Origin: Bacillus sp. EB600
GTDB lineage: Bacteria; Bacillota; Bacilli; Bacillales; Cytobacillaceae
Assembly (NCBI RefSeq): GCF_024494385.1
Contig: NZ_JAEVLT010000027.1
Location: forward strand, 1 to 62,373
Direction: 5' to 3'
DNA length: 62,373 nucleotides
The notes beneath the pieces were generated by a model, which was not told the DNA's origin, ran no database searches, and saw nothing but the letters and a program-made list of their open reading frames with translations. The stretch's first letter is position 1, and each line of letters starts with the position of its first letter. The position numbers and the translations under genes are program-made. Shown here in pieces: positions 1-8,861 of this stretch.

Positions 1-72
1 ACTACCAAATCAATTGAAAACACAGCGGACGAATTCCTGTCAATCATCGAAAAGGATGGGTTGCTATTATGA
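1..72 (+). CDS. C-terminal end of an upstream gene, cut by the window edge
   Basis: The first bases read as an open frame (TTKSIENTADEFLSII...) ending in TGA at 70-72. That stop overlaps the ATG of the next gene by ATGA at 69-72, the usual sign of translational coupling, so the two genes are very likely one operon. Only 23 codons are visible, too few to name a family. It could belong to the same DNA-modification-associated module as the DndB-like gene that follows, but this is inference from position only. Confidence 0.6.
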   Translation, partial: TTKSIENTADEFLSIIEKDGLLL

Positions 73-1109
73 TGATCCACAACGTGTTTACCAAAAAACA
101 AGCGATGCTGACTATGAACATAACAGAACTGGTGAAACGCGTTTCAGACGGAACGATCCTGATAAGAGAAGTAAATCAGCCGCATGTCAGGGCGATCAAA
201 CGGTACATTTTTGATAATTGTCATAATGGACAAGTATACTTTCCACCAATTGTCGCTCACTTAGAGGAAGGAACCTTAGAGGGGGGAGGTAATGGAATCC
301 TCTCCATTATCGACGGCTCACACCGAATCAAAGCCTACGTTCAAGCGAAAGAATTAATGCTAAAAGCAACCAACAGTGAAAATGAAGAAGAAATGAAAAA
401 AGGCTACAAGCTTCTTTATCTGCTTGAACACACGCAACTTGCCCTGCAGATTTTTGAAGGCTTTACTCCAGAAGAAAAGGACCAATTGTACATTGATCTA
501 AACACAAAAGGCAAAAAGGTTTCGCTGTCAAAACGGATTTCCTATGATTCAAGAAATCATATTAATCAAATAACCAACATGGTTTTACAGACAAATAGAG
601 GCCTTCAGACAGCAGGCGTTGAGATGGAAAAAGCAGCGATTATCAGACCCAGCAACAAAAAACTGTTGTCACTGACCCAATTGCGGCAGATTGTCGGCAT
701 CTTTCTAACGGGAAAAATCCAACACAGCACCGCTGAATTAACGTTTAAGGTTCCGTTAGACAGCAGGGAGTACATCGACTTGAATAATGTATGGTTTGAT
801 GAACTGTTTTCCATTTGTCCGGCAGCAATGATTGGAGATTATCATGAATCGATGCTGGCGGGATACCCTCTCCTAGTAAGCATTGCGCTTTATGCCAATA
901 ATGGTCTGGTGCATTCCTCTTTTGAAAAAAGAAAAAAAGCATTGATCATTAGAATGGACAGTATAAAAACAGTTGATTTTAGTAGAAAAAATGAAGCTTG
1001 GAAACAATTCTCGGGGACTGTTAAATGCAAAGAGAAATACTTTTATTTAGCTAATAATAAGAAAAATATTGAGCAGCTTGTCAATTGGCTGCAGCTGCAA
1101 GGGAGGTGA
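69..1109 (+). CDS. DndB-like DGQHR-family protein
   Basis: A 346-residue protein with the hallmark of the DGQHR/DndB family: an IDGSHR motif near residue 90 (the family consensus is DGQHR), followed about 50 residues later by a QLYIDLNTKGKKVSLSK segment matching the family's conserved asparagine/lysine region. In phosphorothioate systems DndB is a transcriptional regulator. Many Gram-positive genomes carry stand-alone relatives of unknown role, and no dndCDE genes are visible here, so a sulphur-modification role should not be assumed. Start is ATG 69, coupled to the upstream stop by a 4-bp overlap. It ends at a TGA followed by a clear terminator at 1188-1221. Confidence 0.6.
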   Translation: MMIHNVFTKKQAMLTMNITELVKRVSDGTILIREVNQPHVRAIKRYIFDNCHNGQVYFPPIVAHLEEGTLEGGGNGILSIIDGSHRIKAYVQAKELMLKATNSENEEEMKKGYKLLYLLEHTQLALQIFEGFTPEEKDQLYIDLNTKGKKVSLSKRISYDSRNHINQITNMVLQTNRGLQTAGVEMEKAAIIRPSNKKLLSLTQLRQIVGIFLTGKIQHSTAELTFKVPLDSREYIDLNNVWFDELFSICPAAMIGDYHESMLAGYPLLVSIALYANNGLVHSSFEKRKKALIIRMDSIKTVDFSRKNEAWKQFSGTVKCKEKYFYLANNKKNIEQLVNWLQLQGR

Positions 1110-1187
1110 GGTGGATGTGAGAAAAAATATAAAAAACCCATAGGTGATAATGTCGTGGTGGACAGCACCCATGGACTTTCGCAAGTT

Positions 1188-1221
1188 GGGTATACCAACT
1201 TTATTGTAGTATACCCTTTTT
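1188..1221 (+). terminator. Rho-independent terminator after the DndB-like gene
   Basis: Perfect 8-bp arms GGGTATAC (1188-1195) and GTATACCC (1209-1216) are followed by a run of T. It sits about 80 bp after the stop of the DndB-like gene. Confidence 0.8.
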
Positions 1222-1276
1222 CGTAAAAAAATCAATGTATTAAACTAGTAGGTTAATATTTGAAGGAGAAGGGTGA

Positions 1277-1840
1277 ATGAAAATGGAAATAAGAATTAAC
1301 TACTTAATTAATGCTAAAACAGTAGTTTTTAAAGGCGTCTATTATAAAAATGGTGAATTGATTACTGTAGTCGTAGAGGGTGACGACAAATTTCTAGTAG
1401 CTCAATCACCTGTACAGATCATCAAACATTCATTATTAAGCTATGGGTCGGATTTTAATGGGGCGTTAAACAGTTCCAAAGAACTGCTTGGAACCAAAAT
1501 TAATCTGCATCCAATTATGGTGAGCGGAACATTGGATCTTTGGATTTTCCCAACTAAATCATACAAAGAGCAATATTGTATTTGGTTTGTCTTAAACCAG
1601 ATCCAAGGCACAGAACGTCTGGGTGTGAAGCAAACGAAGGTATCCTTAAGTTATGGACATTCGATTGAACTTCAAATGAAAGAAATTTCTTTTAAAAACA
1701 AACGGGATAATGCAAAAGAATTAAGAGACAAAATTACAAACAATGGGAAAAACCCTTTAAGTTTTTTGCTGGAACCGCGGAAGGGATTCTGTCTTGTTGA
1801 AGGGAAGGGGGAATATAAATCTATTAAAAAAGATAAATGA
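1277..1840 (+). CDS. comK: ComK-family competence transcription factor
   Basis: A 187-residue protein that aligns by eye with Bacillus subtilis ComK along most of its length. Shared segments are SPVQIIKHSLLSYG (ComK PLQIVDRSCRFFG), HPIMVSGTLDLWIFPTKS (PPIMVDPSNQIFLFPTLS), a C-x-W pair, TKVSLSYGHSIEL (TEVTFSNGKTMEL) and SF-x-N with LRDK. ComK is the master activator of natural competence and DNA uptake in Bacillus and binds AT-rich boxes. Start ATG 1277 follows an AAGGAG box at about 1262. Many Bacillaceae have two ComK paralogues, and which one this is cannot be told. The C-terminal tail is short and basic (KSIKKDK), unlike the longer B. subtilis tail, so function is not certain. Confidence 0.72.
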   Translation: MKMEIRINYLINAKTVVFKGVYYKNGELITVVVEGDDKFLVAQSPVQIIKHSLLSYGSDFNGALNSSKELLGTKINLHPIMVSGTLDLWIFPTKSYKEQYCIWFVLNQIQGTERLGVKQTKVSLSYGHSIELQMKEISFKNKRDNAKELRDKITNNGKNPLSFLLEPRKGFCLVEGKGEYKSIKKDK

Positions 1841-1936
1841 TAATTGACGGGCAGCTTCTTTTTTGGAGCTGTTCTATTTAATATAATAGTCTGTTCGTGA
1901 GTTTTGCAGAAGGCCGTTTTAACCCTTGATTCCATG

Positions 1937-2032
1937 GGGATTAATTGAGAACTGGTAACCTCCACGGTCTTCAAAACCGCTTGTGACCTGCGTGCCAGGT
2001 CAGCTGGGTTCGATTCCCAGGCGGTCCCGCCA
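1937..2032 (+). tRNA. selC: tRNA-Sec (anticodon TCA), probably a decayed gene
   Basis: The 96-nt span is a typical selenocysteine-tRNA length. Visible parts: anticodon loop CTTCAAA (1969-1975) with anticodon TCA closed by CGGT/ACCG; long variable arm with perfect stem GACCTG/CAGGTC; T arm TGGGTTCGATTCCCA; acceptor 3' strand GCGGTCCC; discriminator G and encoded CCA. The 5' acceptor strand reads GGGATTAA where GGGACCGC would be needed, and the D stem has mismatches, so the 5' half looks degenerate while the 3' half is sound. This fits an integration target that is no longer maintained. No sel genes are in the window. It could be a functional divergent tRNA; a covariance-model score would decide. 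Confidence 0.6.
1969..2030 (+). repeat. attL-type copy of the tRNA-Sec 3' half
   Basis: 62 nt from the anticodon loop to the acceptor end, matching 9311-9372 at 57 of 62 positions by eye. This copy is continuous with a recognisable 5' half and with CCA, so it is the copy next to the tRNA proper. Confidence 0.75.
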
Positions 2033-2109
2033 ATCCAGTTATATCAAGGGTTCTAGTGAATTCCTTACTTACATAGGGCAGAGGGCACTCGGTCTTTTTT
2101 TATTATCGA

Positions 2110-2144
2110 GTGCCGAAAAAGTGCCATTTATCTTTTTTGTGCCG
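2110..2144 (+). promoter_or_regulatory. Integrase arm-type repeats near attL
   Basis: Three direct GTGCC hexamers, GTGCCG 2110, GTGCCA 2121 and GTGCCG 2139, separated by A/T-rich spacers. A similar trio lies near the other end at 9173-9204. Repeats of this kind beside tRNA att sites are typical arm-binding sites for the N-terminal domain of tyrosine integrases. Confidence 0.55.
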
Positions 2145-2153
2145 ATTAAAAGT

Positions 2154-2978
2154 TTAATTAAGCAATTCGTTTAAGGCTGTTACTGCTTGTTCCTGTATAG
2201 TGGCTGTTACATGAGAATAAAGATCTAACGTAATTCCAACTTTTGTGTGACCCAATCGATCGCTGACAATTTTTGGATGGATGCCAGCTTGCAATAAAAG
2301 TGTCGCGTGTGAATGACGTAAATCATGAAATCTGATATCTGGAAGATTTGCAGCTTTTAAAGCTTTCTTTAGTGATCTTGATAATTCTGACCCAGCAATG
2401 ATATTGCCCGCGGAATTACAAAAGACTAAATCTAATGGATTGTATGTTTTTCCGAGAATTTTTTTTCTTTTATCGTTTTGCTCCTTGAGCTCCTTTAACA
2501 ACTTTGCAAGTTCGTTCGTTAACATTACACTCCTTGCTTTGTTATTTTTAGGTCGTTGGTTTGTAAAATATTTTCCATTTGCTTCAGTGATGGTTTGGCG
2601 AACATAAATCTTTGGTTTTGGTGAATTAAGATCAACGTTGTTCCATGTGAGCCCTGTAAGCTCGCTTTTTCTCATTCCTGTATGTCCAGCAGTATAAATA
2701 ATTGGAAAATAGATTGGAGTCACTTCCTTAGCTGTTTGTCCTAAAATATTAAGTTGTTCGGAACTAAGTGTTTTCATTTCTAATTTTTCAGGTTTAGGAG
2801 GTTTTGCTCCTTTTGCCACGTTTTTACTTATGAAGTCCCAATCGATAGCGTCATTTAATGCTTTAGTAAGGAGACGATGATGATGAGTAACTGTTTGGGC
2901 TGACAAAACTTCTAATTTTAAAGTATAGTAGTTTTGTAGTTGAATGCTTTTTAATTCATCAATCATTATCTGCCCCAA
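2154..2978 (-). CDS. int: Tyrosine integrase, N-terminally truncated
   Basis: A 274-residue phage/ICE-type integrase whose catalytic domain is intact: TGMRKSELTGL (box I arginine), HDLRHSHATLL (H-x-x-R), LGHTKVGITLDLYSHV (box II histidine and nucleophile tyrosine). The frame stays open upstream of ATG 2978 to about 3086, where it reads a core-binding segment (TFAEYEKIIKNHIQPSLG) and then hits TGA. The usual arm-binding N-terminal domain of about 60-90 residues is missing, replaced by an unrelated structured region. It points toward attL, the usual position. Without the arm domain, recombination of this island is doubtful. Confidence 0.85.
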   Translation of the reverse strand: MGQIMIDELKSIQLQNYYTLKLEVLSAQTVTHHHRLLTKALNDAIDWDFISKNVAKGAKPPKPEKLEMKTLSSEQLNILGQTAKEVTPIYFPIIYTAGHTGMRKSELTGLTWNNVDLNSPKPKIYVRQTITEANGKYFTNQRPKNNKARSVMLTNELAKLLKELKEQNDKRKKILGKTYNPLDLVFCNSAGNIIAGSELSRSLKKALKAANLPDIRFHDLRHSHATLLLQAGIHPKIVSDRLGHTKVGITLDLYSHVTATIQEQAVTALNELLN

Positions 2979-3084
2979 TGATGGTTGAATATGGTTTTTG
3001 ATAATTTTTTCATACTCAGCAAAAGTTTTAGGTCTTGTGTTCGTCTTTGCGTAGTTAAAAAGCTTTGTATCTTTGAGCCAAAAG

Positions 3085-3590
3085 GGTCAAAGAACACGTT
3101 AAACAGTTTCTCGTATCTCATCAACCGTAAGGAGTGTAAACCGAGAAAAGGCGAGATGCCAAGACTCGTTAAAATTTGGCGATTCGGATATTGCGGCAAG
3201 TGGATGGCATGAAATGAACGAAGTGGAATTGTGAAGACAAGCGGAGCAATGGCATATTGGCGACTGCCAATATGAAGTGAAAAAACGCGCAGCGTTTTTG
3301 AACGGCATTGCGACAGCGAAGCGAACAATGCAGCTGAGTGAATGAAAATGCAAAAGCGGTACTAACACACGGTTAAGTGGCTATTTCAAGCCGATTTTAA
3401 TCGGAGATGAAATTGCGACTTAACCAGTGTGTAACACTGGAGGGAGACCCTTTTTGATGAAATTGTTAGCGGAACGGAAATGACGGAAGTGAAACGAAAG
3501 CATCGGTGAGGCAATTTATTACCGATGCGATCTGTCATCGAACGAGGGAAATTTGAGCTTGAAAATTCACAAAGAATGGGACGGCGGCAT
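3085..3590 (+). ncRNA. Candidate large structured RNA or recombination-site region upstream of a recombinase
   Basis: About 500 nt with no plausible gene but a dense run of strong hairpins: CATATTGGC/GCCAATATG (3253-3274), AAAAACGC/GCGTTTTT (3281-3299), GCATTG/CAATGC (3305-3331), a 14-bp long-range stem ACACAC-GGTTAAGT with ACTTAACC-A-GTGTGT (3365-3378 with 3418-3432) enclosing CCGATTTTAATCGG, an alternative hairpin CCAGTG/CACTGG (3424-3440) that competes with that stem, GGGAGACCC followed by five T, and GCATCGGT/ACCGATGC (3500-3528). It ends about 40 nt before a recombinase start. Its direction is assumed from that gene. It may act as RNA or as folded DNA. I do not recognise the family. Confidence 0.4.
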
Positions 3591-3628
3591 TTTTGGACAA
3601 TGACTCATTTACCTTAGGAGGTGATTTT

Positions 3629-4853
3629 ATGAGTAAAAAATTAGAAGCAAGTTTGAAAAAGGTGGAGGAAGTCTTTCAGAAAATGTTTGACAAAGGCATT
3701 TCCAATAAATCGGTGAAAATCGGCGACGATGGGAAAGAGATCGGCAGTTCCAGATGGAGCGAAAACACCAAAAATACATACTGCAACATGATGAAATCGT
3801 TTGTGCGGGAGTACCATGAAGTGTTTGGTCAAGCAGATATTAAAAAAATGGGCGTTGAGGATAAAGTGAACCAGCTCATCCAAAATCGGATTAATAAATA
3901 CCATGCGGGTGCGACGAAAGAAGCGTACACTCTGAAAACTCTTGTTGCGGCGATGAAGGCTTTTAACCTCGGCGTTCAGGAAACCAATATTTTCAAGGGG
4001 AAAGATAAGTTCTCTCTTAGCAATCCAGATGCTATACGGCAGGAAATGAAGAAACAGCATATGATACGGCAAAGCAATACATCCATGACGCTACGCGCAA
4101 CGCCTGAAGAATGCAGAAGTGTCTTGGTTAACATCAGAAACAATGGCTATGATGTGGACACCAGGAATATCGCTTATCATGTTGGACAAATATCGCTTCA
4201 GACAGGAGGACGGATCTCGGCAATTCTGCGGCTGCGGGCAAGTGATTTCCAAATTGATAAAACAAGAAATGAAATCGTTTTTGACCGTGACAAGGGCGGT
4301 TTGACCAGAACGGTTGCCATCTCAAAGGAAACGGCGGACGGACTATTTAAGTCATCTAAAAGAAGGAAAAGAGGATAATCACCGTATTTTTAGTGCCAAA
4401 CGTGCGGACGGTACATTCAAGTCCATCGAGGAAACCAGAAAAGAGGTCACAAAGATTATTTCGGCTTCGGGGAAGCATTTAACCCGAAATGAAAAAGTCA
4501 CGGTGAAAGGGGCGAACGGAAAAAAGAATCAGGTTGAAGTGACGAGAAAGTTTTCTCCTCACTCTTTTCGAAAAGGCTTTGCTGTTGACCGCGCGGGATA
4601 TTATTTTCAAAAATTCTCATCCAAATCTGCGCTGGATCGTTATATTTCTTCCCGTCTGAATAACAATCAAAAATTAAAAGATAAATTGGATATAGTTCGT
4701 GATCGGATAAATAAAGACCGCAAAACGTACCGTGATTTATCCAGAATGGAATATGCCATCTTCTTTACTTCGGTGGATCTTGGACATTTCAGAAATGATG
4801 TGATGACTGCTTTTTATACAGATTTTAAAGAGGTTCAGCGCTATATAGAGTGA
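3629..4853 (+). pseudogene. Second tyrosine recombinase, broken by a 4-bp duplication
   Basis: Starts at ATG 3629 behind AGGAGGTG. The first part contains a core-binding region (WSENTKNTYCNMMKSFVREY) and box I (LQTGGRISAILRLRASDF). The second part, in another frame, contains H-x-x-R (SPHSFRKGFAVD) and LGHFRNDVMTAFYTDF with the likely nucleophile tyrosine. The frames meet at GGACGGAC (4336-4343). Removing one GGAC restores a single open frame of about 407 codons, reading ...KETADYLSHLKEG..., so a 4-bp tandem duplication caused the break. It is distinct from the phage-type integrase at 2154. The domain order is complete, so the break may be recent, phase-variable or a sequencing error. Confidence 0.82.
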
Positions 4854-4947
4854 TTTCCATATTTACCATAATAGCTTTTTATTTTGATAAGAAGACCAAA
4901 AGGAAAAACAAAATAAATGGTAAGAAAATATTGATTGGGTGAAATAA

Positions 4948-5097
4948 ATGAACATTGATTTACAACGAAGAATCATCTACAATGCATTAACTTTGGTTCA
5001 ATATAATAACTTTGAGGATGTCCTTTCCCAATTTACCGATGAAGAAAAGGCAGCACTTATTTCAAGAGTTGAAAGTTACATCACCGTCTTTCAATAA
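4948..5097 (+). CDS. Small hypothetical protein, 49 residues
   Basis: A short frame beginning MNIDLQRRIIYNALTLVQ and ending SYITVFQ, predicted as mostly helical and acidic in the middle. It lies 94 bp after the broken recombinase in the same orientation, with a weak GGGTG upstream of ATG 4948. It may be a small accessory protein of the same element. I do not recognise a family. Confidence 0.4.
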   Translation: MNIDLQRRIIYNALTLVQYNNFEDVLSQFTDEEKAALISRVESYITVFQ

Positions 5098-5172
5098 TGT
5101 CATTTTATATAAGTAGAAAGGTCTCTGGGAAAACTTAAGGTAAAAAACAAATGGTAACAAATATCCTCAGTT

Positions 5173-5209
5173 AAAACAAAAGCCTGCTCATTTTTTGAGC
5201 AGACTTTGC
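5173..5209 (-). terminator. Terminator of the restriction-modification operon
   Basis: Stem AAAGCCTGCTCA with TGAGCAGACTTT around a T-rich loop (5179-5206), just past the stop of the specificity gene on the minus strand. A/T tracts on both sides mean it could work in both directions. Confidence 0.75.
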
Positions 5210-5213
5210 TTTT

Positions 5214-6662
5214 TTAAATAAACTGATTTAAATTTACGTTTATTGCTTTATTATTAACAATTAATTCCAGTAGATCACTTAAAGAGTTTTTAAGATTTAG
5301 TATTTCGATATTTAGTTGATAAATTCCAACTTTTTTATTTCGCTCTTTCTCTAAAATAATATAATTGTTAAAATCTACATTAACATTTTTTGTCAAGTTA
5401 TTATAGTATAAGGCTGCAATTGCTTTTTTCTTTTCATCAGGAAAATCAGGTACAATTGTATCTAATATATTATCATTGGTTAGCCCTTGTTTAGTTCCCT
5501 TTGATCCATTACTTAGTAACTGTATTTGTCCATACTTACTATTTAAAAACATTGCAATAAAGATTTTATTAAAATTCTCTGATGGTAAACGCAGCACTTT
5601 TAAATCCTCATTGACAAAAGCTTTTTCAAATAAGTCCTTATAAAACATTATTAGCTTTCCTACTGTGGCACCTTTACGAGTTATTAAAATATCTCCATCT
5701 TTAAGAAGTTGATAATAAACATCTGTTTTCAATTTTACCTCATTAATTTTGTTAAAACATAACCCATAGGATATATCAGCAACTGCAATCCACCAATAAT
5801 TATTTGGGTTATTTTCATAAACAGGAAAATAAGTATCAGGCGTTAAACCTGAAACAAATTTCTTGTCCTTATTTTTAAACAAACTTGAAACAGAAAAATA
5901 ACCATGTGTATAATTTTTTATTTTATACACTGTTTTCTGGTAATTTTCAGTGTACAATGAGGTATCTAAGCGACTTTCAGACATTTTTATTTGACTTTTT
6001 CTTGGGTAAGTAAAATTATAAGCTTCTTTGTCTTGATTGTTATTAATTTCATTTTCAAAAAGATAATTTAACTGGTTATTCTTTTTTTGTATTTGTTCTT
6101 CTTTATCTATTATATTTTGAACAATTAATGAAATTAATTTTATTATTTTTTCTGGGTCTCTGTAATTTGTTTCAGTTGGTAATGGTATTTCTAAATCCAA
6201 AAGATTACCTCTTTTTGCATTTTGTTGTGTTCCACCGCCAGAGGTAATACAGGTTAAGTATTCTGTACCATAATCAACCATAAAAAACGCTGGAGCATAC
6301 CATTTATATTTTTCCTTAAATCTTAAAACAGAAATACCACCATTTAAAATAGCTTTTATATCTTCATTGACATAAGCTATTTTCCCCAAAGAAGCATTTC
6401 TACTGATTACAAAATCACCTTTTATTAATTTTTTTGAAGAAATATTATAAATGTGTGGAGAAATTTTTTTCCCCTTTGTTGGATCAAAAATCTCACCAGT
6501 CATACATGAGATGGTTCCTAAATAATAACCAGAGTCAAAATTAAGGTACTCACTTACATCTATTTGTTCTCCTACATTTTCTTCAAATACTAAATCCCTT
6601 ATTTTCTTCTTATAAGAATTTTTAATATTAATGATTCTATATAGTTGTTCTTTTTGAAACAA
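5214..6662 (-). CDS. Restriction-modification specificity (S) subunit
   Basis: A 482-residue HsdS-like protein with two target-recognition domain repeats. The first carries GDFVISRNASLGKIAYVNEDIKAILNGG with ...GGGTQQNAKRGNLLDLEIPLP; the second carries DGDILITRKGATVGKLI... with SKGTKQGLTNDNILDTIVPDFP. Each is followed by a coiled-coil stretch of the type that spaces the half-sites (IIQNIIDKEEQIQKKNNQLN near 190). It sets the DNA target of the methyltransferase/nuclease encoded just upstream (13-bp gap, same operon). The two recognition domains predict a bipartite target. No HsdR gene is present, so it most likely works as the B subunit of a BcgI-like type IIB enzyme rather than as a type I system. 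Confidence 0.85.
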   Translation of the reverse strand: MFQKEQLYRIINIKNSYKKKIRDLVFEENVGEQIDVSEYLNFDSGYYLGTISCMTGEIFDPTKGKKISPHIYNISSKKLIKGDFVISRNASLGKIAYVNEDIKAILNGGISVLRFKEKYKWYAPAFFMVDYGTEYLTCITSGGGTQQNAKRGNLLDLEIPLPTETNYRDPEKIIKLISLIVQNIIDKEEQIQKKNNQLNYLFENEINNNQDKEAYNFTYPRKSQIKMSESRLDTSLYTENYQKTVYKIKNYTHGYFSVSSLFKNKDKKFVSGLTPDTYFPVYENNPNNYWWIAVADISYGLCFNKINEVKLKTDVYYQLLKDGDILITRKGATVGKLIMFYKDLFEKAFVNEDLKVLRLPSENFNKIFIAMFLNSKYGQIQLLSNGSKGTKQGLTNDNILDTIVPDFPDEKKKAIAALYYNNLTKNVNVDFNNYIILEKERNKKVGIYQLNIEILNLKNSLSDLLELIVNNKAINVNLNQFI

Positions 6663-6675
6663 AACTTTTCATTTA

Positions 6676-8826
6676 TTATTCAACCCCAAATGCGTCCTTA
6701 ATAGCCCTTGGTTGAGTATTTAGGAACTCTTTAAAATCCTGAATCATTTCAGTAAAATCTTCATCCAACTCATTTGTTTTTTCAAATGTAACTCTATCTA
6801 TTTTAAATTTCTCCACGAATTGAATTGTACGTTGAATTTCTCTTACTTCGTAACCTACATTATCAATTTCTCTTACAAATACATCATAGTCTTCGTTTAG
6901 CATTGTTAATTCATCATGTTTAGGTTTATACGCAATAATAACGGTAGTTGCTGTACCCGTTTCACCAAACGTATTAAAAGGAAGATCAAATAATGCAACT
7001 ATTCGCATTTTTTGTAGAAACCATTCCCTTACACTTTCCCAGGCTTTTATGGAAGCAATTGAGTTTGAAAGGACAATGCCCATTCTTCCACCATCTTCAA
7101 GAAGTTTATAAGCATTTTCTAAAAAGAGTACACCCATATCCATAGATTTAGGGCGCTTTCCATATGATCCATTTTTATTTTTACTTTTTTCTTTCCATGT
7201 CTCATATAGATTCATTGTAGATTCAGGTAGATCCCATTTTCCATCTTTTCCTGTTTTTAAATCTCTACCTTGTCCAAAAGGTGGATTTGTTGCAATTATT
7301 TTAAACTTTTTTAGAACCACATCTGGGTTATATTTGTGTTCCCAGGTATCTATTTCAAAATTCTTATCAGTAAAAGTGCCTTCAGGAATAATATTGCCAT
7401 TTTCAAGATACTTTTGCGAAAGAGAATTCATATGTCGTAAAATTGCCCCACCGTCACCGTTTAATACTAAGTTAAGTTCCGCAAGTTTTAAATTTCCAGC
7501 TTCCAAGTCAAAACCAAAGAAATTTGGTGATATAGAAGGGTAGTTTTCTGAATTTCTATACATATGTTTGAAACCCATTGCAGGAAAATCACAAATGCCA
7601 CAACAAGGATCGCATATTTCTTCCGACTTTTTAGGATTTAGCATACTAATTATTGTTTTTACTAAGGGGATTGGAGTAAAAAATTGCCCCTTATCAGCTT
7701 TTTGTTTTTCATCACCAAAATTATTGAATATGATTTGATTAAAACTTTCATTTTTGGCTTTTAATATAGCCCTTCTAAAAAAAGATTCAACTACTGCAAT
7801 AAGAAAACGTTCATCATTTGAATCGCTTGGACGTAATTTGGTATCATACCAGAAAAAAGGTTTTGATAAGATATTTTCGTATTCCTTTTTGGCATCTTTG
7901 TATAACTGATTAATTCTCTCCCTAAACGTTTTGTCTGCAAGCCCATCTGATCTTTTTTCCTCTGACTTAATATAAAATGATAAAAACTGACCTTTTTCTT
8001 TGCTTCGTTTTTCATCAAAAACTTTTAATGTTAGAAATTCAACAATAAGATTATTTACAGGTGTTTTTGGTCTCACACTATCATTAGCTCGTTTCATTTC
8101 ATTCATTAAATCTGTAAAATTTGTTTCATCAATAGAATCTAAGTAATCCAGTTTTAATTTCTCTGGTTCTGAAATACTTTTGTTATTTTCAATGAATTGA
8201 TGGTAATTAGGAAGCTCTAAATATGTATCTCTGTGTTGGAAATTTAAACTATTTAATCCAACCCTATGTAATTCTTTTTCTTCATAAAAGCGAGTTATAG
8301 GCGAATTACCAAACTTTTTGAAAATTAGAAGTCCATCTTGATTGTCAAAATAAATACCAAATATTCTATCGACCGATTCATTTTCATTCATGGCTGGTCT
8401 AAGTTGATTTTCGATAGCATCTTCAACAGTCTTGTTATTTTTCTTTGTTTCAAAAATAACTAGCATTATTTTTCTAATATTTGAAAAGTTCTTTGTTCTC
8501 TTTGCTTCTTCATAAAGTTGAAACCAATTTCTATCTTTAAACACAACAATATCTGGGTTTATTGATTTTCCTTCATTCCCTTTTGGGATTTGGAATTCGA
8601 CACATATATTTTCTTTATCGTACATATTGCTTTTTATTAATGACCAAACCATTCTTGCTCTAATATATTCTTCACTAAAATATCCATTTGCATCTTTAGT
8701 GTTAGACTTTTTACAAAAAGCTTTAACACCAAAACATTGATCATTGTACCAATTTGAATCAATTGATTCCAAGTTGTTGAAAGTTCTGTCGAAATCATCC
8801 ATGTAAGTTTTTAAATTTTTCTCCAT
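6676..8826 (-). CDS. Fused nuclease/N6-adenine methyltransferase, BcgI-A-like
   Basis: A 716-residue protein. Residues about 60-150 look like a PD-(D/E)xK nuclease: PD at 91-92 (SINPDIVVF) and ExK at 126-128 (VIFETKK), as in HsdR N-terminal domains. The rest is an HsdM-type methyltransferase with SAM motif I CDPCCGICDFP near 405, an F-x-G-x-D element (FFGFDLEAG) and catalytic NPPF (ATNPPFGQGRD) near 512. Nuclease and methylase in one chain, next to an S subunit and without HsdR, is the type IIB (BcgI) arrangement. It is encoded first in the operon. Whether it cuts on both sides of its target is inference from family. Confidence 0.82.
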   Translation of the reverse strand: MEKNLKTYMDDFDRTFNNLESIDSNWYNDQCFGVKAFCKKSNTKDANGYFSEEYIRARMVWSLIKSNMYDKENICVEFQIPKGNEGKSINPDIVVFKDRNWFQLYEEAKRTKNFSNIRKIMLVIFETKKNNKTVEDAIENQLRPAMNENESVDRIFGIYFDNQDGLLIFKKFGNSPITRFYEEKELHRVGLNSLNFQHRDTYLELPNYHQFIENNKSISEPEKLKLDYLDSIDETNFTDLMNEMKRANDSVRPKTPVNNLIVEFLTLKVFDEKRSKEKGQFLSFYIKSEEKRSDGLADKTFRERINQLYKDAKKEYENILSKPFFWYDTKLRPSDSNDERFLIAVVESFFRRAILKAKNESFNQIIFNNFGDEKQKADKGQFFTPIPLVKTIISMLNPKKSEEICDPCCGICDFPAMGFKHMYRNSENYPSISPNFFGFDLEAGNLKLAELNLVLNGDGGAILRHMNSLSQKYLENGNIIPEGTFTDKNFEIDTWEHKYNPDVVLKKFKIIATNPPFGQGRDLKTGKDGKWDLPESTMNLYETWKEKSKNKNGSYGKRPKSMDMGVLFLENAYKLLEDGGRMGIVLSNSIASIKAWESVREWFLQKMRIVALFDLPFNTFGETGTATTVIIAYKPKHDELTMLNEDYDVFVREIDNVGYEVREIQRTIQFVEKFKIDRVTFEKTNELDEDFTEMIQDFKEFLNTQPRAIKDAFGVE

Positions 8827-8861
8827 TTTTCCACCTTGATAAAATTATTATTTTTATAAAA

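Noticed and set aside
3099..3368. Minus-strand reading frames of 89-120 codons in the structured region
   Set aside because: They are open by chance in hairpin-rich DNA, have no ribosome site, and their sequences are Cys/His/Ser/Phe-rich without domain character.
3085..3590. HEARO/OMEGA-type RNA
   Set aside because: Those RNAs accompany IscB-type HNH nucleases; the downstream gene is a tyrosine recombinase and no IscB is nearby.
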